Shown: piece by piece, positions 12,397 to 22,360 of the stretch
How positions within the stretch are numbered: position 1 is the first letter of the stretch
Layout of the letters: every line of letters starts with the position of its first letter
DNA from: Phycomyces nitens
Taxonomy: Eukaryota > Mucoromycota > Mucoromycetes > Mucorales > Phycomycetaceae
Reading direction: 5' to 3'
NCBI GenBank assembly: GCA_022702545.1
Contig: JAHRBC010000004.1
Location: 930,001 to 994,000 of the forward strand
DNA length: 64,000 nucleotides
Position numbers and translations under genes: made by a program
Notes under the pieces: model-generated
What the model was told of the DNA's origin: nothing
Databases searched by the model: none
Seen by the model: the letters and a program-made list of their open reading frames with translations, nothing else

Positions 12397-14234
12397 ATGC
12401 CACCAAAGACCCGTCGAGAAAGAAAGGCAGAGCAATCAACAGCCAAAGGATCAGCCAAAGGATCAACCAGTGCCGCGCCTCTTGCTGGATCAACCACGGC
12501 ACCTGCAACCCAAAAGCCTCTTGTCACTCTAGATTATAAAAAACTGAATCCCAAGACAACCCATTATGAGTGAGGATTCCAACCAACTACAAGATCCCTC
12601 TTACTGACATTGACATCTAGATTCGGGGGTCCTATTGGTGCATTCCTCATGATCACCCTTTTGCCATCCATTGTCATTCTCTTTGCATTCGGCTGTGACA
12701 ATATTGGCTACACACCATTCCATCGTCTTTGGGCCATAACATGCGATCTCTTTGCCGGAAGATTCGAGTGGGAGTTCCTGTGGTCATTGGTCACTAGCTG
12801 GAAGGCTGTAGCTTTGCTATGGTATGCCGGCTTTGTTTCCCAGCTTGTTACGTTCTCCGTTGCTATGCCTGGCGATACTGTCGAGGGAACCCTTCTTCGA
12901 GATGGCACCCGTCTATCCTACAAGGTCAATGGTAGCGTAACTTGTTTGTCAATGCTCCTGGTACAATATAATCCATTGACTTTATTATTACTCTATAGCC
13001 TTGTCAGCAGTCCAGACCATGGTCACCATGACACTCATGTCTGTCCGTGGACAGGGACTCAGGATGCCTCTTTGGGTTTATGAGAACTTTGCTCACATTG
13101 CTGTGGCATCGGTGATATTTTCATTCATTGTATCTATTGCTGTCTACATCTCTAGTTTCTATGGAAACCGTCTTTTGTCTCTAGGTGGAAATACTGGCAA
13201 CCATATATACGATGTATGCATAAATCTTGTGTTTTGCAAAATAATAATAACCTGGATTATCTGTCTATTTAACTGCAGTTTATGATTGGCCGTGAACTTA
13301 ATCCTCGTATTGGAAGCTTTGATCTCAAGTTCTTTACTGAATTGAGACCAGGCTTGGTTGGATGGGTGGTTTTGAATATCTGTATGGCACTCAAGCAATA
13401 CGTTGATCTTGGCCGTGTTACAAACAGCATGATCCTTGTCGTTTTCTTCCAAGCATGGTATGTATTTGATGCCTTGTGGAATGAGGTAAGCATATATGGT
13501 GTACATACACTCACTCTACACACACATGTCTGATCCTTAACCTGCTTTCTTCTTCCTTTTCTTCTTCTTCTCTAGACATCTATCCTTACCACAATGGATA
13601 TTACTACTGGTAATATAGATATGCTTTTGATTATTGGCACATACTAATGAGTCTTTTTTTTTAAGATGGCTTTGGATTCATGCTGGCGTTTGGAAATCTC
13701 TGCTGGGTCCCTATGATGTATTCTTTGCAAGCTCGCTACCTTGCAGACTTTCCTCATGATCTCAATATTTTCCATGTCTGTGCTGTTATTATCCTCCAGT
13801 GTGTTGGATACCGTATTTTCCGTGGTGCCAATTCCCAAAAGAACAAGTTTAGAAATAACCCTGAAGACTCTAGTGTCAAAGGTAAGATGCAATGGCCCAG
13901 GTCATAAAGGAATGAACCCAACCCCAATCTCACATGTACCACTTTATTAGACCTCACATATATTCAGACCAAGTCAGGTACTCGCCTGATTACCTCTGGA
14001 TGGTGGGGAATGTCAAGACATATCAACTACTTTGGCGATTGGTTAATGTCTTTGTCCTGGTGTCTTGCCTGTGGATTTGATTCCATCATTCCTTACTTTT
14101 ACACCATCTACTTTTTCATTCTCTTGGTCCATCGCCAACGACGCGATGATGCAAAGTGTAAAGAAAAGTATGGAGAGGACTGGGACAAGTATTGCGAACA
14201 AGTAAAATATAGAATTGTTCCTGGAATCTACTAG
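12397..14234 (+). CDS. ERG24: Delta(14)-sterol reductase (ergosterol pathway)
   Basis: Seven exons (12397..12569, 12621..12931, 12999..13213, 13279..13485, 13576..13609, 13666..13881, 13951..14234) give 479 residues. The enzyme reduces the C14-C15 double bond left by CYP51, using NADPH, in the ER membrane. The N-terminus is a short basic, Lys/Arg/Ala/Ser-rich cytosolic segment. It is followed by about eight membrane segments and the ERG4/ERG24 signatures: [11 protein letters not shown] with the following FDLKFF, the [16 protein letters not shown] motif, and the C-terminal LVHRQRRDD...[12 protein letters not shown]...RIVPGIY. ERG24 is preferred over ERG4 (C24 reductase) because of the [11 protein letters not shown]...IPYFY pattern and the NADPH-site arginines shared with TM7SF2 and the lamin B receptor. 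Exon 5 is only 34 nt. Confidence 0.93.
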
Positions 14235-14666
14235 TTGTTATTTTATTTATTTATTTATTTCATCCATTTCGGCATCCTTATATTTTCAAAAAGAACCATT
14301 TGCATTAAAAAAGCCAATAAATGAACATTTAAATATTTCTTCTTGTCTAAAAAGCAACTTTTCAAGGGATCCAATACTTGAATGATATTGGTTTGCCAGA
14401 AGGTCTTTTCTTAAGTATAAATATAGTTCTATAGGTTGGTTAATGGCACAACCTGGATAAAAATACATGTCTCTAAATGCCATCATTTCTTCTTCTTCTT
14501 CTTTTTGGCTATGAGAGAATATCAAAATTTACTACAATAGCACAAATGTTTAGTTTACAATTATATTTTATTACAGAGATTCTAATATTTCTTTGTAATC
14601 CTTTAGAATTGAATTGAAAAAAGATGCACATTTGGTTGATTATACCAGTCTTTTTTTAATAAAATA
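14235..14666. other. AT-rich 3' flank, no gene seen
   Basis: Starts with a TTATTTATTTATTTATTT run after the ERG24 stop, then A/T-rich DNA with a TTCTTCTTCTTCTTC triplet tract near 14489. A 79-codon minus-strand frame looks random. The region ends at the TA target site of the Tc1 element. Confidence 0.5.
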
Positions 14667-14702
14667 CAGTAAGCGGAACAAAGTAGCGCCTCATTGTTGA
14701 AT
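14667..14702. repeat. Left terminal inverted repeat of the Tc1 element
   Basis: Starts CAGTAAGC next to a TA dinucleotide and pairs imperfectly with 15965-16000. Confidence 0.85.
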
Positions 14703-15964
14703 AACCTATATTGCATCGCAAACAAAAATTCTCTCTTTCCCTTCAAACACATCATTTCAAAAAAAAAAAGCATGGAAAATAAATGGACAAAAAAGTTTCC
14801 AAGGGTTCAGCCTTTTGGTTATAAGCAAACTAATGACACAACTCGCACCATCATCGTAAATTAGAGCATTAAGAATGGAACAAGTCAAGTAAACATTCCC
14901 AAAAAAAGTCAGTGTCAGCAAAGACGTCGTAAAGCGTGTCCTTGAAAGTTAAAGAGAAACAGGCTCGCATAAAGCTTCTACACAATTCAGTAGACAACAG
15001 AAACTGAATTAAAGAGACAAAAGACAGATTATTCCTAAAATTACCCGAGATCCAACAGAGCCATTAACCAAGATCTGTAAAAACTTGGCTACACTTTTAT
15101 CAGACAAGACGCTGCAAAATTTTTCTACGTGGAGTTGGTATTTACTCCTGTAGAGTGATGTCAAAGCCAAATATTTCAAAAGTTAATCGAAAGAAGCGAT
15201 TGTAATGGACAAAGGAACATTGACCTGGAAACTTACAGATTGGAATGCCACTATCTGGTTTGATGAGTCTTGTTTCAAGCTTCACAAAAGTGATGCGCAC
15301 AGGACAGTTCTCGGGCACAAAAGAAAGACCAGTTTTTTCCCTCAACTTCATCTCACCAATCGTGAAGTTTGGTGGTGGTGACACTATGGCAAGGGTGTTG
15401 GAGTTTTAGATGTTATGAAAGGAAATGTTGATTACAAGAGTAAGTCAGTACCTTGAAAAGATCCTATCTCCCATCCTTGAAATCTTTTAAGAAAAACCAA
15501 AACTGGAGGCGCTTTAAGCTACAAGAGAATAATTCCAGATACCATACAAGTGCTTTGTCGACGGCCTGGAAGAAAAAAATGTCTTCAGCTTATGGGTAAC
15601 TTGTCAGCCCAAAGTCCAGACTTGAACCCTATAGAGCATGTTTGGGCTTACCTTTAGCGCCAGGTATGATCAAGCAAATACAAATCAATTAGTACATATT
15701 CTTTGCGGCATTCAGTTAAACGAGAGTAGAATGCAATACCAAAAGAGTATTTGGAGAGTTTAATCTCAAGCATGCCAAGAGGATGTCAAGCTGGCATTGA
15801 TGCCAATGGTAATACTACCCAGTATTAAAATTAGATCTTTGTTAAGAGTTATAAAAGTAAAATGTTCAATAAGTATTCTGTAGTAATATGGGCTTTTTAA
15901 ATAGTATCTTTGATATGCATTTTCAAATATAAAAAAACATAAACCTTTTCAAAAATATGGGGAA

Positions 15965-16000
15965 ACTGAAGATTGAGGTGCTACTTTCTTATGCTCACTG
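15965..16000. repeat. Right terminal inverted repeat of the Tc1 element
   Basis: Read on the minus strand it starts CAGTGAGC next to TA and mirrors the left end. Confidence 0.85.
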
Positions 16001-16002
16001 TA

Positions 16003-17680
16003 AAAGTTCCCAATCCAAAATTACCCCAAGTAAATGATTTACGTGCAGACTCACACCACCACAGATTATCAGTGATTTAAAATTTACAAAATACAATCCA
16101 CAACACATTCTCTTTTTTACAGCACTTTATTCATTTAAATCACACCATGTATTAATAAAAACAACAGCAAAGTTATTGAGAAACAGAAAAAGAGTTGATC
16201 TTGTTAATAAAGACTTGTACTTTACCACATCTTTGATGACAAGTTTTATTTATTCATACCACCACACAAATTTAAAACAAAATAAAAATTTGGCTATGTA
16301 TCTATTCCGTTCACGCACACTATATACTATCATTAATCTCAAGATAGTTTGTCATCTTCAAACTAAATGCTCATTTCAATAACCAAAGTAACTCTTGAAA
16401 CTTACAAGACTTTTCTAGGGTACTAAAGCTACCTTTTCAAAAAAAAGAGAATTAAATGCGAATTCATGAACTATCATTGATTCTCAGCTACAAGCTAATG
16501 AGATGAAATGGACTAAAATCAGAATAAACGGTAGGTATTTTATTATAATCTTTACAATTGCTGGTCATGTCGCTATAATGTACTATATGACAATATATCT
16601 TACGGAGGGTCTCTCTTGGTTTCGAAGCAAAAAGCTTCTACTCACAGGAATAACCACGAGAAGGTGGAGACCATATATTCCCGCCCCCCAGACCTCAAAA
16701 TTGTAACTCTACCAAGTTCTCGCCAAAGTACAGCATCGCAGCAGCTTTGTCTTCGGGCTATGTCACTGCTCAGTCTTCCAGCACTGACAAGGCCGGTCTT
16801 CAGCTATCCTCAATGTTAGTCCTTTAGCGCCGTTCAATGCAAGTCTTCTTTCTTTGTCCAATCCAAGTCTTCTGCGCCATTCAGTCCAAAGCCTTTTTGC
16901 CTTGCTTGATCCTTGCTTGATCCTTGCTTGCTTACTTTACCCAATTTCAATTTCTTTGTTCATTCGGTACTTGTCTTTTTACTTTGTTCAAGTTCATTGT
17001 CAAATTTTAACGGATTCCGTACATTCAATTTTTTTTAAATGGTCGATAATTTGGAAACCAAGCCTCACAAGCGCCCTAGAGGAAAGACCATCTACTCATA
17101 TGCTTGCAACTCACCTTAAGACTATCTGGCCTACAGGCATAGTGTATGTCTTCCCTGATTCTTACCACATAGAAACATATGACCTTGTACATTTTCTTCT
17201 CAAGGGCCCGTTTTATAAGACTATTCCAGAAGATGAAAATGTACTAAAGCCATATGCTTCTATATAGGGATCAGCAAAAGAGATATCTGATGCCTGTAGA
17301 CCAGATAGCCAAAAGGGGAGTTGCAAACACATGAGTTGATGTTAATTCCTAGAGGACTCCTGTGGGTCATCGTCTTTCATTATATCATCTTTAACGTTTT
17401 GGACATCTAGAGAAAGATAATACATATATTAGTACATGCTCTTCATCATAAATCACAAGAGATCAATAGGTACTTACAGTTCAAATTGTATAAAGGATGC
17501 TACCACCACTTTAACCACCGAAGGCGTCTTTCGAGAGATCTTCCTTCTTGCGGAGGGCGCCTTTTTTTTAGCACTCCTCCTTTTTTTTTGATAGCTTGAA
17601 ATTTGCATTGCAATTCTTCTTTGAATTAAACTCATAATTGGATTTGTAAGGAACGGCATTGATTTTGTCGTCAAACTCGG
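16003..17680. other. AT-rich accessory DNA without a convincing gene
   Basis: Near 16135-16180 the plus strand (ATCACACCATG...AACAACAGCAAAG...GAGAAACA) resembles the start of the Tc1-type frame at 35583, so it may be a relic of that family. At 16896-16930 CTTGCTTGATCC is repeated about 2.5 times. A 137-codon plus frame at 16854-17267 begins in this repeat and ends in a plausible stretch (IVYVFPDSYHIETYDLVHFL) that I cannot assign. It is not called as a gene. Confidence 0.4.
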
Positions 17681-17940
17681 GAAGTAAACTTGGAATCAAA
17701 CTCGGAAATCCAACTTGGTACTGAACTCGACTTCGAACTTGGCATTGAACTCAGAAATCCGACTCGACGTTGAACTTTGCTTACAGACCAGACACTGAAC
17801 TGTGCTTTGCAATACACTAATATTGCTATATACCTTGCCTTGAGCCATACATTGTACTTTACAGCAAACATAGCACTGGACTTTGCATTAAACTTTGCAT
17901 TGGACTTGGTGTTGAACTTGGTGTTGAACTTGGCAGATAT
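17680..17940 (+). repeat. Degenerate tandem repeat field (12-18 nt units around TTGGANTTNGNN / TTGAACTTGG)
   Basis: Units such as TTGAACTTGGTG, AACTCGGAA and GGACTTTGCATT follow each other for about 260 bp. The last copies (TTGGTGTTGAACTTGGTGTTGAACTTGG) are perfect 12-mers and the earlier ones are eroded. One plus frame reads as a hydrophobic FAL/LVL-type repeat, which follows from the unit and need not be protein. Confidence 0.6.
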
Positions 17941-18049
17941 ACAATTGGTTGGATCAGTCGCCTGTAATAATATTGATGGTGAGCATTCATACTTTTTCGA
18001 GTCAAGATTTTAACCTTACCTTGACTGTGGGACTCTGCCCATGGATGCT

Positions 18050-18170
18050 AGGATTTGCCAGCCGTATTTTTCGGATATACGTGACCAGGAGAACCAGGAC
18101 AACCAGGAGGGCCAAGAGGACCAGGAAGACCAACAGCACCACCAACAGAAATTATTGGGTCACCAGCAGG
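18050..18170 (-). pseudogene. Short collagen-like Gly-X-Y remnant
   Basis: The minus strand between about 18170 and 18080 reads GLPGPLGPPGCPGSPG, five perfect Gly-X-Y triplets rich in Pro, preceded by VGGAV. Upstream the frame breaks (TGA at about 18185) and downstream it meets a stop after about 40 codons. It looks like the residue of a collagen-like surface protein gene, although a chance product of a CCTGG-rich simple repeat cannot be excluded. Confidence 0.35.
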
Positions 18171-18399
18171 GGGAAGAGGGAACCATCAACAGAAACCATG
18201 TGCCACTCGAGCGATGTGTCCACCACAATGGGCTGGACAATCAACAGCAGACGGATGACCAGACTTGGTTGAACCAAGGCCCTATACAGGCACAAAGGCA
18301 CTGTAAGTCTTTGGGCGAGAGAAGTACGACTAGCGTACTCAATGGCCTGCCGTTAGCAAGAACCGTTCTTCACTCTCACTGGCATCCTCTAAATGGTGT

Positions 18400-19560
18400 C
18401 CTCTTGTAGTACATAGGCCGGGATAAGGAAATTAAAAACCACCTATGTAGTTAGTATCCATCATAGCATAAAATACAAATTGCACAAATACTTATCTTAT
18501 AAACTCTGGTTGGTCTTAATCATATGAATTTGAGGACTGCCATTTAGTGCTGTATCGCTGCTTGGGTTCACACTGTTCTGTTGGAGGTTCCCTCATAGAC
18601 TGCTGGTAACCTGTAAATATTCTGTCAGTGGCACAAGATGGTCTTCATATGAATCTGGTCCTCCTTAATTCCTGGTGTCCTGTTCTATGGTTTATAACGA
18701 TACTGGAACTCGATGATCGTTCCAATTTATTCAGTCGAGACTCTTGTTGTGCTTTGACCCAACCCAGCGAGATGGCGAGACTCTGGGCTGGGTCTCCTGG
18801 ATCTTGGTTTGGTTTGGATATCGTTGTACATGAATACTTGGACTCTTGAAATATCGATGACTGATTGTTTTGTATTGCATATTTCTTTGCATTGGATGGG
18901 TTTCTTTGCGGTATTTTGCGAATTACGACTGTAAGCACGTCTCAATCTGGATTTTGGATGGTAGCCACAGGTTTCTTGAATGCTTGCATTTGCTTGACAT
19001 GTTTGGGAAGGTCTGTGTCTGAGACCAGTCTGATGTTGGCAAGTTTCTCGACTGATCCCATCCGAGCAAGCTTGTATTCGATGACTTGCCGGGATGATTG
19101 CTTCCAAATCCGCTTCGAGTAATCGCTTTGTCGACGTGAATACTCGCTATTGCCTCCTTCCAGGAACAGTCGGATATGTGACGCCTGCAGCACTTCCTAG
19201 TGATTGCCATCTCAGTGGTTGTGCTTGCTAGAGTATACAGCGTGTACTTGCTGTAAACTCATAGCAATGCTTCGGTGCCAGAATCACGACTGTCTTGATC
19301 GTATTGTCTAGAGTAGTCAATCCTTTGGTCCCAGGCTTTTTCAAGCTGATTGACTACTCAGCACCTTCAGGAACCACTAGCTTGAGCTGATGATCTTGTA
19401 AGAGAGTCTTGATATATTCTCAATCTTGAATTCACCCATGGAATAACCGAGATCCGCACAAGACTAGCAAAAGGCAAACCACGTCTCTTTTTGGGAGGAC
19501 CGGAAAGCCAGAACCATTCGGCTTCAACAAATACGACCGAGAGACATCCCACTAAAGGAT
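18400..19560 (-). pseudogene. Decayed minus-strand reading frame of unknown origin
   Basis: Consecutive minus-strand stretches read like protein but change frame and carry stops: KLVVPEGAE and IKTVVILAPKHCYEFTAS around 19270-19400, then VLQASHIRLFLEGGNSEYS and LARMGSVEKLANIRLVSDTD at 18960-19195, then a polar stretch to about 18645. The composition (GC higher than the flanks, charged helices) suggests an old gene or element-encoded protein. I do not recognise the family. Confidence 0.3.
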
Positions 19561-20730
19561 GTCCCTACTCCACGGTTCAATCAAAGATATACACTGAAGA
19601 GATATAAACCAAATCCAACTGATAAACCAACAAGACCCAAACGACAAAGCACAAGGCCCAATCATCCAAGCCCAATGATTCAATACAATCAAATCTAGTG
19701 TCTCGACAGCCCAAATTCTGGATATTCCAAGTTCAGATTACCGTAATCCAAACCCTCAGTTAACCAAGCAGTATACTCAGTCGCCCAAGAGCCAAGGCCT
19801 AGAAGACCCAACTCAGAATTCAAGAAAATGGGAACCAAATAGCTGATGGCCTGTATCAAAGAAAGAAACCGTAGTCCCAAGAGCCTGACTAGAACTTGGG
19901 AAGGGAACTCGTCAAAGAACCACCAACAAAAGTAACTAGAATAAATTGATATGAGTATACGGCCAAATATTCCCAAGTCAAAAATTATAAAAAACAAATC
20001 CTTACCTTTGAGAGAACCAGATCATCGCTACCACAACTTTCGAATATATACTGATGGCAACTATTGGCAAGCGTGAGGAACCACAACTCAGCCATCACCT
20101 CAGCATACATCGATGTAGACAACTCCACGTCTACCTTCTCTCTACTATCTAAGAGGTCTATGGATTCAGAGCTATGCAAGCATGCAGACTTTTGATTGAT
20201 ATCCATTGAAATCAATCCTTTTGTCTTTTTGAATCGTCAATATCCAAGACATTAGACTTAGAACCAAACAAGCAGGCGGCACATGGTGTCAGCCTAAAAA
20301 GAGACCGATGAACCAAACCTTTGATTCTGCGAGCAATTGGAACCAAACGTAGAGAGGCATCCTCTATGATGATACTTGAAATCATTCAGAGGGTAACCGC
20401 TGTCCTGCAGTAGTTCTTCCGCGGCAGTTGCTTTGGAGTCTCCACTGAGGATGGAGCAACCACGCTGTAGTCCCAGGAACCACAGAAGACTCGGATGTAC
20501 TTTGGGGCAGAGAGGAGACTCTGTACAATCCAGGGATCTTTGACACATTAGATCATGCAGTCTTTTCACCCATTTTAGCTTGCTGTAGGACACAAGCTAT
20601 GTCCCGGTTGGTAGTGTGTTTCTTCCCAGGTTAGGAGGAGCAACCATCACCACGGTCAGAAAACACACGCTACTGACAATTGTAGATCCTTCGGGACAAC
20701 AGGAATCTACAATTGCACGGAGCAATCGTC
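19560..20730. other. Moderate-GC DNA with broken frames, no gene assigned
   Basis: Several minus-strand frames of 75-100 codons (19695-19997, 19985-20215, 20294-20593) have protein-like composition but no start, splice signals or motif that link them. They may be 3' exons of the acidic gene upstream (minus strand) or relics of the decayed frame next to it. Confidence 0.3.
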
Positions 20731-22360
20731 TTAGCAGAAGTCAAGGTTGCCCTCGACTCCTGGATCTGCCTCGACGTCGTCCTCGTCCTCGTCATCCGTT
20801 AGAAGATCTGCAAGCAGACCATCACAAGATGCGACAAGATCCTGGTAGGTGACCACAGGATCTTGGCCTTCGTCGTCCTCGTCCTCGTCATCTGTCAAAA
20901 GATCTACAAGCAGACCATCACAGGACGCTACAAGATCCTGGTAGGTGACCACAGGATCTTGGTCTTCGTCGTCTTCGTCGTCGTCATCGTATTCGACATC
21001 TTCGACGACTTCGACATCGACATCGTGAATATATTGACATGGACCAGTTGTGGAGAAACCGGCACCGATGACATCGTCATATTCGATACATTCCATTTCA
21101 AAAGGCTCTACTTCTGAGATCACGCTCATTTCGTAATCAAAGTCATCGTCCTCAAAATCAGTATCCATCTGCTCTATGTGAGCTCCAGAACTGGACTCAA
21201 TATCCATGCTTTCTCCTTGTTCGAAGACAAAGAGATCGCCAACTGACTCGGTACACTGGGGCACTAAATCAAACTCGGCAGTGTTTCCACCACCAAAGAA
21301 CGAAATAACACCCGAAGCTACTTCTTCTCCAACGACACCAACCTGTTGGACAGTGATAGGATAGACATCCACAAACGGGACATCATCCACGACAGACATT
21401 TGATCACTAGACAAGTGATCACTCACATCGTCGATCGAAAGGGACTCAAAGAGAGACGCCAGATCGACAATCTCATCTTCGGACACTTTCTGCTCAAAAA
21501 CAGAAAGCTCATCAACCGACATGTAGCTATACCAGCTTGCGTCGATTATACCTTCTCCAAAGGAAGAAGGCGAACTGGGACACGTTGCTCTCAAAAGAGA
21601 GGGCACTGGCTTCGCAAGAAGCATCGCTATGCTCATCCTCATGGCCAATGGTAGAAACCAAGTCAGAGGATCTCGCAACAGGCTCAGGAAGACTAGTCTC
21701 AGATGAGACTACGTCTCCAAACATTTCTTGCATCGACGCGTCGTCTTTGGTTTCCCAAAGGAACGCACGATCCAAACGTTTGGCCTCCCTTTCTCTTTCG
21801 ATAAAGGTTAACCATGGGCCTTGACCCAACAAGTCATCCTGACGTACTGGAGTGCACGCCATTTGACCCTTTGTGGCCCGTCCGTTGTCTCCAAGTCTCC
21901 CCAAGACTTGGCGACAGCAAGCGTCGTTCTGAAGGTGTTTGACAGCAGGAAAACGGTGACGTTCAGCAAAACAGGTGTCCTGGGTCTCAAGAGACGCGCA
22001 AGAACGCGGATAGTCCCGCGGGAGACCTTGTTGAGAGTCGCGAAAGGCAACTGCAAAAGGTACTCCCACCCATGGTGCACAGGTTGGTTCAAACACACCT
22101 CCATTGTTTAGCCCAGTGCTAATTTCCGTCATGTTTTTGTCACTGTGAACAGATTCAACTGAGTCCCCTTCATCGTTGGAATGCACACGAAAAGCGATAG
22201 AGTCCATATAGCGGGCAGAGGGACGGGAGGGCGGACGGTCAAGTACAAGCAAGGTACTGAGGAGCGGACAGGTAAAGGACACTACTATGAATAGTAGATC
22301 AAGGAAGGCAGTGGAAAGACGGAGTGTCTGCGAGGCAAGGCGGATAGCGGTGGAAGTCAT
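20731..22360 (-). CDS. Acidic protein of unknown function split between two frames (frameshift or missed intron)
   Basis: The minus strand opens at 22360 (MTSTAIRLASQTLRL) with a hydrophobic stretch at residues about 18-40 (LDLLFIVVSFTCPLLSTLLVL), possibly a signal anchor, and continues to 21527. A second frame, open from 21678 to 20731, continues the product: the junction near 21570-21600 appears to pass from CEASALSFESN to SSFGEGIIDASWYSYMSVDE with a one-base slip. The second part is strongly acidic (Asp/Glu about one third) and ends with two nearly identical 32-residue repeats containing QDPVVTYQDLVASCDGLL. No intron of normal size joins the frames. It may be a pseudogene, a sequencing slip or a real frameshift. 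No homolog is recognised. Confidence 0.45.
20771..20962 (-). repeat. Two 96-bp tandem copies inside the acidic gene
   Basis: AAGATCTGCAAGCAGACC at 20803 recurs at 20899 as AAGATCTACAAGCAGACC, and the surrounding sequence matches with few changes. The 96-bp period keeps the frame and duplicates 32 residues. A third, partial acidic copy precedes it. Confidence 0.8.

Larger units (their letters stand above)
14667..16000 (+). mobile_element. Tc1/mariner-family DNA transposon with both ends, decayed transposase
   Basis: The ends are inverted repeats beginning CAGTAAGC (left) and CAGTGAGC (right, read inward). They match at roughly 27 of 36 positions, including AAAGTAGC-CCTCA. Each end is flanked by TA (14665-14666 and 16001-16002), the Tc1 target duplication. 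The 1334-bp length is typical. The plus strand between about 15150 and 15700 encodes pieces of the DDE transposase in different frames: an IWFDESCFKLH motif (second-Asp region of Tc1 proteins), a G-K-G-V-G-V-L-D-V segment and SAQSPDLNPIEHVWAYL near 15620. Frameshifts and stops interrupt it, so it is not autonomous. The HTH region upstream is barely recognisable. Confidence 0.88.

Noticed and set aside
16854..17267. 137-codon plus frame considered as a gene
   Set aside because: Its N-terminal half is a CTTGCTTGATCC repeat translation; only about 40 C-terminal residues look protein-like.
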